Shown in pieces: positions 7,066-15,650 of a stretch of 64,000 nt of DNA. Each line of letters begins with the position of its first letter. Within the stretch, counting starts at the first letter, position 1. This stretch comes from Vibrio furnissii CIP 102972 (GTDB lineage Bacteria > Pseudomonadota > Gammaproteobacteria > Enterobacterales > Vibrionaceae). The notes under the pieces were generated by a model. It worked only from the letters and a program-made list of their open reading frames with translations. It ran no database searches and was not told the origin of the DNA. The stretch covers positions 62,001 to 126,000 of the forward strand of contig NZ_ACZP01000013.1 of assembly GCF_000176175.1 (NCBI RefSeq), given 5' to 3'. The translations under genes were made by a program, and so were the position numbers.

Positions 7066-8058
7066 TTACAACGGTTGGTCGGGCTGCTTTGTGGCCTCGG
7101 CCGGGGTCGAATACTGAATGGTTTCTTGACGCAGCACTGGCTGGTTGAACTGCGCTTGATTGCGCGCTTTGTCCAACTCGCCCGGTTGCTGATTGCCAAA
7201 GAAGGTCTCCAACACCTGCGCGGCAGGCGTGGTCAACACAAACAGTTCAATACGGCGGTTTTCACTGCCATCTGGTTCGTCGGGGTTCAGTAAAGCGCGA
7301 TCCGACATGCCGGTGACCTGCAACACACGCTGTTCCGGCATGCCGCCAGCCACCAACGTCTGGCGCGCAATGTTGGCGCGGTTGGCCGACAGCTCCCAGT
7401 TGGTGCGATGGCTGAAACGCCGCTTGAACGCCGTGGAGTCGGTGTGGCCGCTGATGATGAGCGGATTTTCGACCCGCTGAAAGACCGGCGCCAGCGCCAA
7501 CAACAGATCTTCAAAAAACGGCGTCAGCTCGGTGCCACCACGGCTGAACATGTGCTGTTTGTAATCGTCCTGCAGCACAATGCGCAGCCCTTGCGGCGTC
7601 ACGGAGACGTGTACGTTCCCTTGCGCGCTGATCTGGCGCATCATGGCTTCAATCACTTTAGCCAGAATGGTCAACTGTTCCTGGGTATCGAAGTTGCCAG
7701 GAATGATCGCATCCGATTCCGGGCCATTGCCGTTGCCGTTATAGAACGAGGTCACGGTATGGTTGGCATCGTGCTTGCTCGGCACCGACGATTCTGAAGC
7801 CAAGTCGATTGGAGAGATGCTTTGCGAGGTATCAAACGGGTTGCCGTAGCTGCGATCAAACACGCTGGCGCTGTGCAGATGCGCGACAATCGCTTTGCGC
7901 TCTTCTTTGTTCACCACCTGCATCACCCACAGCACCAGAAACAGTGCCATCAGCGCAATCATAAAATCGGCCATGGCGACTTTCCACGCGCCGCCATGGT
8001 GAGGCTCGTCGTGACTGCGGGTTGAGCGCTTGAATACGACATGCTCCTGTTTTTGCAT
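7066..8058 (-). CDS. lafU: Lateral flagellar stator protein LafU (MotB-like)
   Basis: The 330-residue protein starts at ATG 8058 (MQKQEHVVF), which has GGAGGGATA before it and overlaps the lafT stop as TAATG; a longer frame upstream lacks support. The N-terminal membrane helix [21 protein letters not shown] contains the MotB plug-region Asp (ADFMIA) expected to bind the coupling ion. An OmpA-like peptidoglycan-binding domain covers about 195-300 ([35 protein letters not shown]). It pairs with LafT to form the torque-generating stator of lateral flagella. It is last in the lafB-U block. Confidence 0.93.
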   Translation of the reverse strand: MQKQEHVVFKRSTRSHDEPHHGGAWKVAMADFMIALMALFLVLWVMQVVNKEERKAIVAHLHSASVFDRSYGNPFDTSQSISPIDLASESSVPSKHDANHTVTSFYNGNGNGPESDAIIPGNFDTQEQLTILAKVIEAMMRQISAQGNVHVSVTPQGLRIVLQDDYKQHMFSRGGTELTPFFEDLLLALAPVFQRVENPLIISGHTDSTAFKRRFSHRTNWELSANRANIARQTLVAGGMPEQRVLQVTGMSDRALLNPDEPDGSENRRIELFVLTTPAAQVLETFFGNQQPGELDKARNQAQFNQPVLRQETIQYSTPAEATKQPDQPL

Positions 8059-8915
8059 TATCCCTCCTGCTCCGCTAGCCATTTCTCCATGTCGTTGAAC
8101 GTCGGTTTAATGTCTAGCTGAATATGCTTACGCCCTGCGTCAATCGCCAGCAGGGTCGGTTTCTTCGCCACGTAGGCCACCAGAGTGGCGCGCACGCATT
8201 CAAAAGCCGACATGTCACGTTTGACGCGCTGAGCCATGGCGTTACTTGCCGGATCAAGACAGCAGTAACAACCAAAAATGCCGATAAAGGTGCCCACCAG
8301 TGCCGCAGCAACGTGGTAGCCGATGAGGGCGATGGACCCATCGATGGCTTGCATGGTGATGATGATGCCGCCGACCGCCGCCAGAATACCAAAGCCCGGC
8401 AGTGCTTCTGCGGTGCGCTGCATTGAACGCGATGGCAGCAGCAGGTCGGTCTGAATGGCGTCGATTTCCTGTTCCAGCAGCCCCTCAAGTTCATGAGGCG
8501 ACATCTGGCCCATCGCCATTAAGCGCAGGTTGTCGGTAATGAACGAAACCAGACGATAATCACGCGCAACCAACGGGTAACGGGCAAAAATCGGGCTTTG
8601 GTCGGGGCTTTCAATGTGCTTGTCGAGGGATTTAAAGCCGCCGCTGCGCACGGTTTCCAGCAGCACTTGCAGCACCGCCATCAGCTCCATGTAATACGCT
8701 TGCTCATTTTTCGGCTGCGACAACATCATACGCAGTTGGCGGCGCATCTCTTTGAGTACCTGAGGCGGGTTACCGATGATCAGCGAGCCAAGTGCCGCCC
8801 CAGCGATGATGAGAAATTCTGCTGGCTGCCAAATCGCCGTCAGGCTGCCGCCCGCCCAAACGTAACCGCCGAATACACACATCAGAACAATGATGGCACC
8901 AAGAAACTTTTGCAT
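8058..8915 (-). CDS. lafT: Lateral flagellar stator protein LafT (MotA-like)
   Basis: The 285-residue protein has four membrane helices in MotA order: residues 1-25 ([19 protein letters not shown]), 30-50 ([17 protein letters not shown]), about 165-190 ([19 protein letters not shown]) and 195-220 ([15 protein letters not shown]). A cytoplasmic charged loop between helices 2 and 3 ([21 protein letters not shown]) is where MotA contacts FliG. It is translationally coupled to lafU by a one-base stop/start overlap. Together the pair drives proton-type lateral flagella in Vibrio; ion choice here is inferred from the family. Confidence 0.95.
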   Translation of the reverse strand: MQKFLGAIIVLMCVFGGYVWAGGSLTAIWQPAEFLIIAGAALGSLIIGNPPQVLKEMRRQLRMMLSQPKNEQAYYMELMAVLQVLLETVRSGGFKSLDKHIESPDQSPIFARYPLVARDYRLVSFITDNLRLMAMGQMSPHELEGLLEQEIDAIQTDLLLPSRSMQRTAEALPGFGILAAVGGIIITMQAIDGSIALIGYHVAAALVGTFIGIFGCYCCLDPASNAMAQRVKRDMSAFECVRATLVAYVAKKPTLLAIDAGRKHIQLDIKPTFNDMEKWLAEQEG

Positions 8916-8924
8916 AAGTGGCTC

Positions 8925-9653
8925 CTAAGAGGACAAATATTGGTTGAGTTGTTTGAGCGCCTGTTTGTGTAGCTGACAGATGCGAGGCGGCGTCAGATCG
9001 AGCACGAGCGCGATTTCGTGTAAGTTGAGTTCGTGTTGATAGAACAGGGTCAACAGCAGTTGGTCACGTTTACTCAGTTGGCCGACCGCCTGTTCTAAAC
9101 TGCGGCGAATGTGCTCATGCGTCATGCCGTCGTAATGGCCGTCGGCAAATTGCTCGACGCCCGTGTCTATCAACTGATCCAAGCTCTGCATTTCCCCCGC
9201 TAAGGAGGCATTTAAGCGCGCGTAGTAATCCTGCTCATCGGTGCCCAGCGCAGCGATGATTTCGCGATCGCTGGGTTGACGACCCAGTTTGCGGGTCAAA
9301 TCGCGGGTCACGTCGTTGAGTTCGTGCGCTTGCTGGCGCGTTTTGCGTGATCGCCAGTCCAACCGACGCAGTTCATCGAGAATGGCACCGCGAATACGGC
9401 ACACCGCAAACGCAGGAAAGTTCGGGTCGTCAATGTTGCCATAACGGCGCCCCGCTTCCAGCAGGCCAATCAGGCCAATTTGCTGCATGTCTTCAAGGCT
9501 GCAATGCGTGGTGGCGTGTACCCGCAGTTGGTTCGAGACCCGCTTCACCAAGTGTTGATACTGGCTGAGCAGGCGGTTTTCATCGATCGGCTGTGTCGGC
9601 GAGGCGACCTCATCCGCCATGGCATATTCGTCCTGATATTGCATATCCAACAT
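8925..9653 (-). CDS. lafS: Lateral flagellar sigma-28 factor LafS (FliA-like)
   Basis: The 242-residue protein has sigma region 2 (about 28-100: YQHLVKRVSNQL, CSLEDMQQIGLIGLLEAGRRY, FAVCRIRGAILDELRRLDW), region 3 (RKTRQQAHELNDVTRDLTRKLGRQPSDREIIAALG) and region 4 (about 185-240: LSKRDQLLLTLFYQHELNLHEIALVLDLTPPRICQLHKQAL). The region order and length match FliA-type sigma-28 factors. In Vibrio lateral systems LafS drives late genes such as lafA and the stator genes. It lies between lafF and lafT with short gaps and has an AAGGAC site before the start. Confidence 0.95.
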   Translation of the reverse strand: MLDMQYQDEYAMADEVASPTQPIDENRLLSQYQHLVKRVSNQLRVHATTHCSLEDMQQIGLIGLLEAGRRYGNIDDPNFPAFAVCRIRGAILDELRRLDWRSRKTRQQAHELNDVTRDLTRKLGRQPSDREIIAALGTDEQDYYARLNASLAGEMQSLDQLIDTGVEQFADGHYDGMTHEHIRRSLEQAVGQLSKRDQLLLTLFYQHELNLHEIALVLDLTPPRICQLHKQALKQLNQYLSS

Positions 9654-9663
9654 AAGCGTGTCC

Positions 9664-10167
9664 TTACTGCACGACGTATTTGGTCAGCAGCACATCGTCG
9701 ATGTCGCGCAGAATGTCGGTTTTCTCAAAGGCGTTGAGAATGGTCAGCTTGACCTCGTTTTGCAGGTGCTCAATCGCACCGTCCTGCTGCAAATCTTCAT
9801 AGGTTTTGTCGCTGAACAGTTTGATCAGCGAATTGCGCACCACCGGCATGTAATCACCAATGTTGGCGATGCGTTCCGGATGACGAGTTTCGACCGCGAT
9901 TTCCAGCATCAGAAAGTGGTTCTGATTTTTGCCTTTCACGCTCAGCACCACTTTATCCAGCGAATGAAAGCTCGGCGCTTTGGGCGATGGGGTGGTGTCG
10001 CTTAAAAACGCCAGCGGCGAGTTCGCCAGCCAGTCGCTGGATGGCTGCTCTTGCTGCGCGCTTTGCTGCTTGAGATACCAGATGCCACCAAACACGGTTC
10101 CCGCAGAGACGAGGGCGCTGGTGATGATCATCATGATAAACACGGTAATAAGTTGCTGTTTGGTCAT
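9664..10167 (-). CDS. lafF: Lateral flagellar FliL-like protein LafF
   Basis: The 167-residue protein has a single N-terminal membrane helix (about 5-32, ITVFIMMIITSALVSAGTV) and a periplasmic FliL domain (about 65-165: HSLDKVVLSVKGKNQNHFLMLEIAVET, RNSLIKLFSDKTYEDLQ, VKLTILNAFEKTDILRDIDDVLLTKYVVQ). FliL surrounds or supports the stator at the basal body and raises torque during swarming. Its place between lafE and lafS matches the known Vibrio lateral gene order. Confidence 0.9.
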   Translation of the reverse strand: MTKQQLITVFIMMIITSALVSAGTVFGGIWYLKQQSAQQEQPSSDWLANSPLAFLSDTTPSPKAPSFHSLDKVVLSVKGKNQNHFLMLEIAVETRHPERIANIGDYMPVVRNSLIKLFSDKTYEDLQQDGAIEHLQNEVKLTILNAFEKTDILRDIDDVLLTKYVVQ

Positions 10168-10190
10168 AACCTTTATTCCTCGTTGAAACC

Positions 10191-11264
10191 TTAGGCGTGA
10201 GTGCTGAGCCAGTGCTCAGACAGAGAAGCGGTAAACGGCTCGTCGCCAGTGTCGCGCGCCGCGAAAATGGGGCTGGCAGCAGCCTCATCCTGAGACGAGG
10301 ATTGGTGCTGGCCGCCTTGATCGGCGCCGACATTGACATCCACGTGCACAAAGTTCTGGCTTTGCAGTTCGGCGCGCAGGCGATCAGACACCTGCATCAG
10401 CGCTTCACGGGTCGCCGCGGCATTGGCATTGATCTGCACGCTGAGGCGATCGCCTTCCACGCGCACCACCAAATCCAGCTTGCCGAGATCGGGTGGATCG
10501 AGACGGATCTTGGCTTCTTGCAGGTGCTGCTGCGCTTGTAGCGTGACGCGGTCATGCAGCACTTGCAGCATTTGCTCGCCCCATTTGCCGGCTTGGGTAT
10601 CAATGCGCACGCTGGCCCATTCCGGCGCATTGACCGTTGTGGTGGCACTCGGCGCGTGAACCTGAGCCTGCGCTTGGCCGTGGCTTGGCGCGCCAGAGGC
10701 TGGGTGGATGGCCTGATTGAGCGCCGCGTTTAACGCGCTGTCGAGTGGGAGCGCGGCTTTGGTCGCAGCGGGCTGGCTCTCGCTGGTGGCCAGCGCAGAT
10801 TGCGCGTTGAGTTGCCCCGTTGCTGATTGTCCTGTTGCCGATGGTGCTGCTGCATTGGCGTTTACGTTTTGCGCCGCGGCAGTATTTGCGGTGTTTACGC
10901 CGCCGACGCGATGGTTCTCGGCAAACCCTTTGACCCACTGAGCCTGCGTTGGGATCGGTTGATGGGCGCTTAGCAGCGCCGCCAGCGCGGTCAGGTCGCC
11001 CAGTTCTTCTTGGGGTTGAGTCGTTAGCTCGGCTTGCTCGTTATATGTTTCCCCGTTTTGCGTTGCAGGGGACGGGCGAACGGCGTGGCCCAGCGTAAAG
11101 CGGCTTGTTTTGCTGGCATCGGCGTCGCCAAACGAACGTGCTTGATGAATATCCGAGGCGGCATCTGATTTGCCGCTGCGCGACGATGAGCTGGCAGGTG
11201 CTGCACGGCTTGTTGGCGAATGGCTTGCTGGCAAATGGTTGGCGGAAGGCGTCATGGCTTGCAT
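10191..11264 (-). CDS. lafE: Lateral hook-length control protein LafE (FliK-like)
   Basis: The 357-residue protein has a low-complexity N-terminal two thirds rich in Ala, Ser, Gln and Thr, as is usual for the secreted ruler part of FliK, and a C-terminal Flg_hook domain (about 225-320: WGEQMLQVLHDRVTLQAQQHLQEAKIRLDPPDLGKLDLVVRVEGDRLSVQINANAAATREALMQ is the recognisable stretch, with the conserved LxPxxLG-type core RLDPPDLGKLD). It measures hook length and switches export specificity at FlhB. Strong local divergence among species is expected. It starts two bases after lafD ends. Confidence 0.88.
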   Translation of the reverse strand: MQAMTPSANHLPASHSPTSRAAPASSSSRSGKSDAASDIHQARSFGDADASKTSRFTLGHAVRPSPATQNGETYNEQAELTTQPQEELGDLTALAALLSAHQPIPTQAQWVKGFAENHRVGGVNTANTAAAQNVNANAAAPSATGQSATGQLNAQSALATSESQPAATKAALPLDSALNAALNQAIHPASGAPSHGQAQAQVHAPSATTTVNAPEWASVRIDTQAGKWGEQMLQVLHDRVTLQAQQHLQEAKIRLDPPDLGKLDLVVRVEGDRLSVQINANAAATREALMQVSDRLRAELQSQNFVHVDVNVGADQGGQHQSSSQDEAAASPIFAARDTGDEPFTASLSEHWLSTHA

Positions 11265-11266
11265 GC

Positions 11267-11581
11267 TTAACCCTCCATGGTCATGGCGAGCTGATAGGCA
11301 AGGGCGCGTTCTTGCTGCGCACTGACCTGTACCATGTCCGATTCCAGTTCCGCAGTCGCCGCTTTCAGGGCGGCCAAAGCCGCCTGATGCGCCGCTTTGG
11401 CTTTGGCGATTTGCGGCGCCAGTTGTGGGTCGCGCAGAAACGGCTTGTGGTATTGCAGCAGTTCACGCAGCTCGCTGTCGTAGCGGGCGAGCGCGCTCCA
11501 ATCCTGCAATTTTGTCGCGATGGTGATCCGCTGAGAAAGGTGGCGGAATCGCTCAGGGGAAACCTTATGCGTATTGACCAA
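11267..11581 (-). CDS. lafD: Lateral flagellar export chaperone LafD (FliT-like)
   Basis: A 104-residue, mostly helical protein (for example QRITIATKLQDWSALARYDSELRELLQ and IAKAKAAHQAALAALKAATAELESDM) in the position and size of FliT, the chaperone of the filament cap protein. It uses a TTG start inside the last codons of lafC, overlapping it by 17 bases, with AAGGAT nearby, which suggests translational coupling. Sequence conservation of FliT is low, so assignment rests on size, helicity and gene order. Confidence 0.8.
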   Translation of the reverse strand: MVNTHKVSPERFRHLSQRITIATKLQDWSALARYDSELRELLQYHKPFLRDPQLAPQIAKAKAAHQAALAALKAATAELESDMVQVSAQQERALAYQLAMTMEG

Positions 11582-11951
11582 AATTCATCCATCCTTCTTT
11601 GATATTGCCCATCACCGTTTCCACGGTGCTGAGGCGTTCCACATCGTTTTGCACGCTGGCCTGATACAGCTCCACCTGACAGAAGTCGTACAACTGGTGC
11701 AGGTTGGTTGCCAGCTCGCCACCGCTCTCCATATCGAGCGCGCTGTCGAGGCCGATCAGAATGTTCATGCACTTGTTAATGCCCGCGCCTTTTTCTGCCA
11801 ATCGCCCCACGCTGATGTGGCCGCGAATGCGTTCAATCTCGTTGAGTAGGCCGTCAATGAGCATGACCACCAACTGATGCGGTGTGGCGGCGGCGGCTTG
11901 TGCATCTAAATCGACTTGTTGATACGAGTCGTAGCCCGAGTCCATTAACAT
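11565..11951 (-). CDS. lafC: Lateral flagellin export chaperone LafC (FliS-like)
   Basis: The 128-residue helical protein shows FliS signatures: DAQAAAATPHQLVVMLIDGLLNEIERI near the N-terminus, then KGAGINKCMNILIGLDSALDMESGGELATNLHQLYDFC. FliS binds newly made flagellin and prevents early polymerisation. It sits between lafB and lafD, 20 bases from lafB. Confidence 0.92.
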   Translation of the reverse strand: MLMDSGYDSYQQVDLDAQAAAATPHQLVVMLIDGLLNEIERIRGHISVGRLAEKGAGINKCMNILIGLDSALDMESGGELATNLHQLYDFCQVELYQASVQNDVERLSTVETVMGNIKEGWMNFGQYA

Positions 11952-11971
11952 AAAACGTCTCCTCGCCAGAC

Positions 11972-13309
11972 TTAGCCGAACATCGACATGGTCTGGTTCA
12001 TCTTGGTTATGAGTTGGTTCATTTGCGTGAACTGTTTCAGGTAGCGGTCATACGCCATGTCGTATTTGCGCTCGAGTGCCGTCTGTTTGTCTTCAATGCG
12101 ACTGATGTTCTGTTGCAGCGCATCTTTACGTGACTTAAACAGGCCGTTAGAAAATTGCAGGTAGGGGTCAAGCAGCGAATCTAGGCTATCGAGCAAGTTA
12201 CCGTCGCCGTTAAAGAACGATTCCAGCGCCGCGGTATTGGTGGTTTGCGCGTCTTCGAACTTGTCGGCGTCGATTTTCATCGTCCCGTCGCGGCTGATTT
12301 CGATGCCAAGATCGCTCAGGCGCATGCCTTCAAATTCGCCACGGACTAAGGTTTTCAGTTGGCTCTCAATTGAGCGAATGGTCGGGTCGCTCGCCAGCAC
12401 GCCGCGTTGGGCATCTTCGCCGCCAATCGAGGTGTAGGTATCGATGGTTTTCATCAGGCTGTTGTAGGCCTCGATGATCTTATTCATTTGTTCTTTGGTG
12501 CCTTCTTGGTCCGCACCGACAGAAAGGCTCAATGGCGCTTCGCCACTGGTTTGCGCTTTGGTCACGGTCAGGTCGACGCCGTTGATCACGCCTTCAAAGG
12601 TGTTGCTGCTGTTGGTCAGTTGTAGGCCGGAGCCTTGGGCGCCAAGCCAAATCACGGCATCTTGCGGCGCGCTGATCTCGTTGAGGTTGGTCAACGCATC
12701 TTCAAACCACGTTTGGCCAGTGCCGGAGACGGCCACGTTGACCGAGTTGGCCACGCCGGTTTCGGTGCTCGATAGCATGAAATAGGTTTGGCCGTTCGAG
12801 CGCACCAGCGTCGCGTTCACACCCGGGTTGTTGCTGTCGTTGTTAATCGCTGACACCAGATCTGCCATGGTCGCCACCCCATCACCGTCGCTGTCGAGGG
12901 TCGAGAGATCCAATGTCATGGTCTCGCCGTTGATGGTGAAATCGAGGGTGCCGGTGGTCGGCACTTGTGTGGTGGCATCGAGGTTCGCAGGCATGCTGGC
13001 TGAGACTTGATGCGCGGTCGCAACTTGCTCCACAAACACCTGATAGCTGCCCGCCAGCGCATTGGCGTCGGCTGTCGCGGAGAAGTAACCTTCTTGCGAG
13101 ATGGTGGCGCTGTTTTTCACGATGCTGCTGGTGGAACTGTTCATTTCAGTGATCGCCGTGCGAAACGCGCGCAGGGCGGTTTCCACTTTGCCCAACGCCG
13201 TCAATTGAGACTGGTATTGGGTCGATTGCGTTTGATAACGTTGCTGAAATGACTGCACATCATATGTAGCCAGCTGTGTTGCCATGGTGATTGGATCCAA
13301 TGAACTCAT
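11972..13309 (-). CDS. lafB: Lateral filament cap protein LafB (FliD)
   Basis: The 445-residue protein has the FliD N-terminal domain (SSLDPITMATQLATYDVQSFQQRYQTQ; helical to about residue 60), a variable middle with beta-strands (about 90-280) and the C-terminal FliD domain (about 280-440: KEQMNKIIEAYNSLMKTIDTYTS, MRLSDLGIEISRDGTMKIDADKFEDA) ending in coiled-coil helices (ALERKYDMAYDRYLKQFTQM). It caps the growing lateral filament. It is first in the lafB-U operon and is preceded by a sigma-54 promoter 94 bases upstream. Confidence 0.95.
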   Translation of the reverse strand: MSSLDPITMATQLATYDVQSFQQRYQTQSTQYQSQLTALGKVETALRAFRTAITEMNSSTSSIVKNSATISQEGYFSATADANALAGSYQVFVEQVATAHQVSASMPANLDATTQVPTTGTLDFTINGETMTLDLSTLDSDGDGVATMADLVSAINNDSNNPGVNATLVRSNGQTYFMLSSTETGVANSVNVAVSGTGQTWFEDALTNLNEISAPQDAVIWLGAQGSGLQLTNSSNTFEGVINGVDLTVTKAQTSGEAPLSLSVGADQEGTKEQMNKIIEAYNSLMKTIDTYTSIGGEDAQRGVLASDPTIRSIESQLKTLVRGEFEGMRLSDLGIEISRDGTMKIDADKFEDAQTTNTAALESFFNGDGNLLDSLDSLLDPYLQFSNGLFKSRKDALQQNISRIEDKQTALERKYDMAYDRYLKQFTQMNQLITKMNQTMSMFG

Positions 13310-13402
13310 TTGGGCGCTCCCTGTTGCTCAGTCTGCTTACCGTGGTGCGCACATCAGATGTCGCGGTAGCGTGTCGGGTTTGATAGAACCTGTCGCTAAA
13401 TT

Positions 13403-13418
13403 CGCAAGATGTGTGCCA
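13403..13418 (-). promoter_or_regulatory. Sigma-54 (RpoN) promoter of the lafB-U operon
   Basis: On the minus strand the sequence reads TGGCAC-ACATC-TTGCG, a full match to the -24/-12 consensus TGGCAC-N5-TTGC. It lies 94 bases upstream of the lafB start. This fits activation by LafK, the sigma-54-dependent regulator encoded in the plus-strand block. Confidence 0.85.
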
Positions 13419-13503
13419 TAGATTAAATTCTTGTAAAACAGTGACTTATTAAATTAATTGGTGAAAAACGGAAGCGGTGTTTCCTCATCGGCAGTTCCGC
13501 TTT

Positions 13504-13608
13504 TCCTCAGAAATCGATTCCTTGCAAATCAATTCCTCGGAAATCAATTCCAAGGAAATCAATTGTTTGGAAATCGATTCTTTGGAAATCAAGTCCTTGT
13601 CAATCAAG
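13504..13608. repeat. Seven tandem 15-bp units between lafA and lafB
   Basis: Seven adjacent 15-bp units of the type TCCTTGGAAATCAAT run without a break; ATC is kept in every unit and flanking codons vary. On the plus strand they stay in one frame and would read as five-residue repeats (S-x-E-I-D/N/K) within a possible 64-codon frame at 13477-13671 with a GTG start. On the minus strand they form part of the region upstream of the lafB promoter. The rest of the 13310-13824 gap holds the sigma-54 promoter, the lafA terminator and a GGCGCC-ended inverted repeat (13708-13746). Confidence 0.8.
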
Positions 13609-13764
13609 GTTTCTCAACGGGGTAATGCGACCGTTTGGCGCTGGGAATTAAGGGTGAATGGAAGAAAATGAGGTCGGAATCGACCCGATGAAAGCAAAGG
13701 AAAAAAGGCGCCGGCTATGTTGTCGAAAAGGAAGAGGACAGGCGCCACGAAAAAAGTAAAACGG

Positions 13765-13791
13765 AAAAAAGCCTCCCAACGAGCAGGAGGC
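13765..13791 (-). terminator. Terminator of lafA
   Basis: On the minus strand GCCTCC pairs with GGGAGGC across an 8-base loop and is followed by TTTTTT. It lies 34 bases after the lafA stop, so flagellin mRNA is likely monocistronic. Confidence 0.9.
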
Positions 13792-13824
13792 AAATACAAA
13801 CGTACAGATGTATGGCGTCGCTGC

Positions 13825-14652
13825 TTAGCGAAGCAGTGAAATGGCCATGCTTGGAATCTGGTTGGTCTGAGACAGTACGGTAGTACCGGCTTGCATCAGC
13901 ATTTGGTTCTTCGTCATGTTGGACGATTCAACCGCGAAGTCAGCATCTGTGATACGGCCTTTCGCTGCGGCGGTGTTTTCAGACACGTTCGCTAGGTTGT
14001 TGATGGTGTGGTCCAGACGGTTGATGTTTGCACCCAGTGTTGAACGCACGGTGTTGATGGTATCAAACAGACCGTCAATCACAGTGATTTCCGCGTTGGA
14101 TGCCGCGTTTGTGGTCAGTGCACCTGTGGTGGTGAAGTCCACGTTACCGAGGTTCGTTGAAATATCTACTGTCAGTGTTTCAGCCGCTGACGCACCGATT
14201 TGGAAATCCACCGCTGCCGCCAGTTTACCGCCTTGTAGCAGTTGCTGACCCGCACCGTAAGTGGTTTGCGTCAGGATACGCGTTGCTTCGGCTTCCAGCT
14301 CTTGGTATTCAGAATCCAGCGCGGCCAGTTCAGTGGTACCGTTGGTGCCGTTCGCGCCTTGAGTGGCAAGGTCTTTCATGCGGTATGCGATGTTTGTCAG
14401 CTCTTCCAGTGCGCCGTCTGCGGTTTGCAGCATTGAGATAGCGTCCTGAGAGTTACGCATCGCTACTGACATGCCGCGCGTTTGTGCTTCCAGTTTGTTC
14501 GCAATCGTCAGACCCGCTGCGTCATCCGCGGCAGAGTTGATGCGAAGGCCAGTGCTCAAACGTTCCATCGCAGTAGTCATCAGGTTGTTTGTGCTGTTCA
14601 GAGTGTTTTGCGTAACTAGCGATGCGTAGTTAGTGTGCATAGATAAAGCCAT
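13825..14652 (-). CDS. lafA: Lateral flagellin LafA
   Basis: The 275-residue flagellin has the conserved N-terminal D0/D1 domain (about 1-140: [33 protein letters not shown], then [20 protein letters not shown]) and C-terminal D1/D0 (about 200-275, ending [15 protein letters not shown]). The central variable region is short, as in Vibrio lateral flagellins, which are smaller than polar flagellins. It is the filament subunit, exported through the FlhA/FlhB gate with LafC as chaperone. It has its own terminator and lies between the lafB and fliM blocks; control by LafS is expected, but I cannot mark a convincing sigma-28 promoter. Confidence 0.97.
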   Translation of the reverse strand: MALSMHTNYASLVTQNTLNSTNNLMTTAMERLSTGLRINSAADDAAGLTIANKLEAQTRGMSVAMRNSQDAISMLQTADGALEELTNIAYRMKDLATQGANGTNGTTELAALDSEYQELEAEATRILTQTTYGAGQQLLQGGKLAAAVDFQIGASAAETLTVDISTNLGNVDFTTTGALTTNAASNAEITVIDGLFDTINTVRSTLGANINRLDHTINNLANVSENTAAAKGRITDADFAVESSNMTKNQMLMQAGTTVLSQTNQIPSMAISLLR

Positions 14653-14837
14653 CTTAGTCTCCTTGGTTGTCGCTATCTTCAGGCTCTTCGGGATATTCCC
14701 TGCTCACTAACTAGAGGCGGATGGTTGCTGGCGAGAATTAATCAGAAATTGAAAAAAATTGACTAAAGGGCAAAAAAGGCAGGGATAAGGTGACGTCTAT
14801 TCCAGAAATCACCCTATTTTGAGGGGCAAGCCAGGCG

Positions 14838-15650
14838 TTACCAGCTGTCGTTATCCGCGTCATCGAAGGTTTTAAAAGACAGCGACGTCGGAATATCGCT
14901 GAAATACCCAAAGTAATAACTCGCGCCGAGCAGTTTGTACTGGTTCAGTTCGGTCTGGCTGGCGACGCGGCCGGCGACCCATTTAAAGCGGTGCTGACGC
15001 AAAAAGCGCACGATGGGCAGAAAGGCGCTGCGATCTTCTTTGTTCTCCAGCGACACCGCGAGCTTGAGCATGTCCGGCTTATAGCGTGCAATCTGCTCAA
15101 AGTTTTCTGCCGCGGTGTAGAGTTCAAACCACTGCGCGTACGCGTTCTCGCGAATCTGTTCAACCAGTTCGTCCAACTCAGGGTGCAGCGGATGGGCAAA
15201 GTTGATCTGCACCGACGGCACCACATGAGCAAACGCCGCGCGATGAAATTGCAGGATCTGGTCGAGAAACAGCGCGCCCGCTGGCCACAACAGTGCATCG
15301 GCACGAATCGGCACCACCACGTTGCTGATGAGATCCGGATGAAAGGTTTCCATCTGAAAACGGGACTGACGCAGTGCCAGATACAGGCTGTAAAGATCGA
15401 GGCAGAACGCCATCGGCTCCGACAGCTCAAACTGATACACGCTCTGTTCGCCCTGACTGCCAAACCGCAGCGTGAGGTGCTGATACTCCACCTCGCCACT
15501 GTGCGCCTCGCGAATCGCCTGACAGGCGTGGCGAATGTCGTTGCGCTGAAAGGCGTCAAACACCAGCGCGTCGTCCTCCGTGACGATGTGCTGCTCAATA
15601 AGGTCGCGCAGATAATGGTACAGCGCTTGATGCGAAGAGAGATTAGCCAA
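14838..15650 (-). CDS. Degenerate EAL-domain protein, last gene of the fliM-flhA operon
   Basis: The 270-residue protein overlaps the end of flhA by 8 bases, so it is co-transcribed. Its second half follows the EAL phosphodiesterase pattern: FEQIARYKPDMLKLAVSL takes the place of the LPVDxLKID segment, VRFLRQHRFKWVAGRVASQTEL that of the AEGVET region, and LLGASYYFGYFSDIP that of LGxDxxQGYxFSxP. The motif positions that bind metal are lost: the EALLRW stretch reads QHLTLRF and KID reads KLA. It is therefore unlikely to cleave cyclic di-GMP and is more likely a protein-binding or nucleotide-sensing regulator, comparable in kind with YdiV. The function is inferred from fold resemblance and location only. 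Confidence 0.75.
   Translation of the reverse strand: MANLSSHQALYHYLRDLIEQHIVTEDDALVFDAFQRNDIRHACQAIREAHSGEVEYQHLTLRFGSQGEQSVYQFELSEPMAFCLDLYSLYLALRQSRFQMETFHPDLISNVVVPIRADALLWPAGALFLDQILQFHRAAFAHVVPSVQINFAHPLHPELDELVEQIRENAYAQWFELYTAAENFEQIARYKPDMLKLAVSLENKEDRSAFLPIVRFLRQHRFKWVAGRVASQTELNQYKLLGASYYFGYFSDIPTSLSFKTFDDADNDSW

Noticed and set aside
14738..14767. Possible sigma-28 promoter for lafA on the minus strand (TTTAGTCA ... CTGATTAA)
   Set aside because: Neither element nor the spacing fits the TAAA-N15-GCCGATAA consensus well enough to call it.
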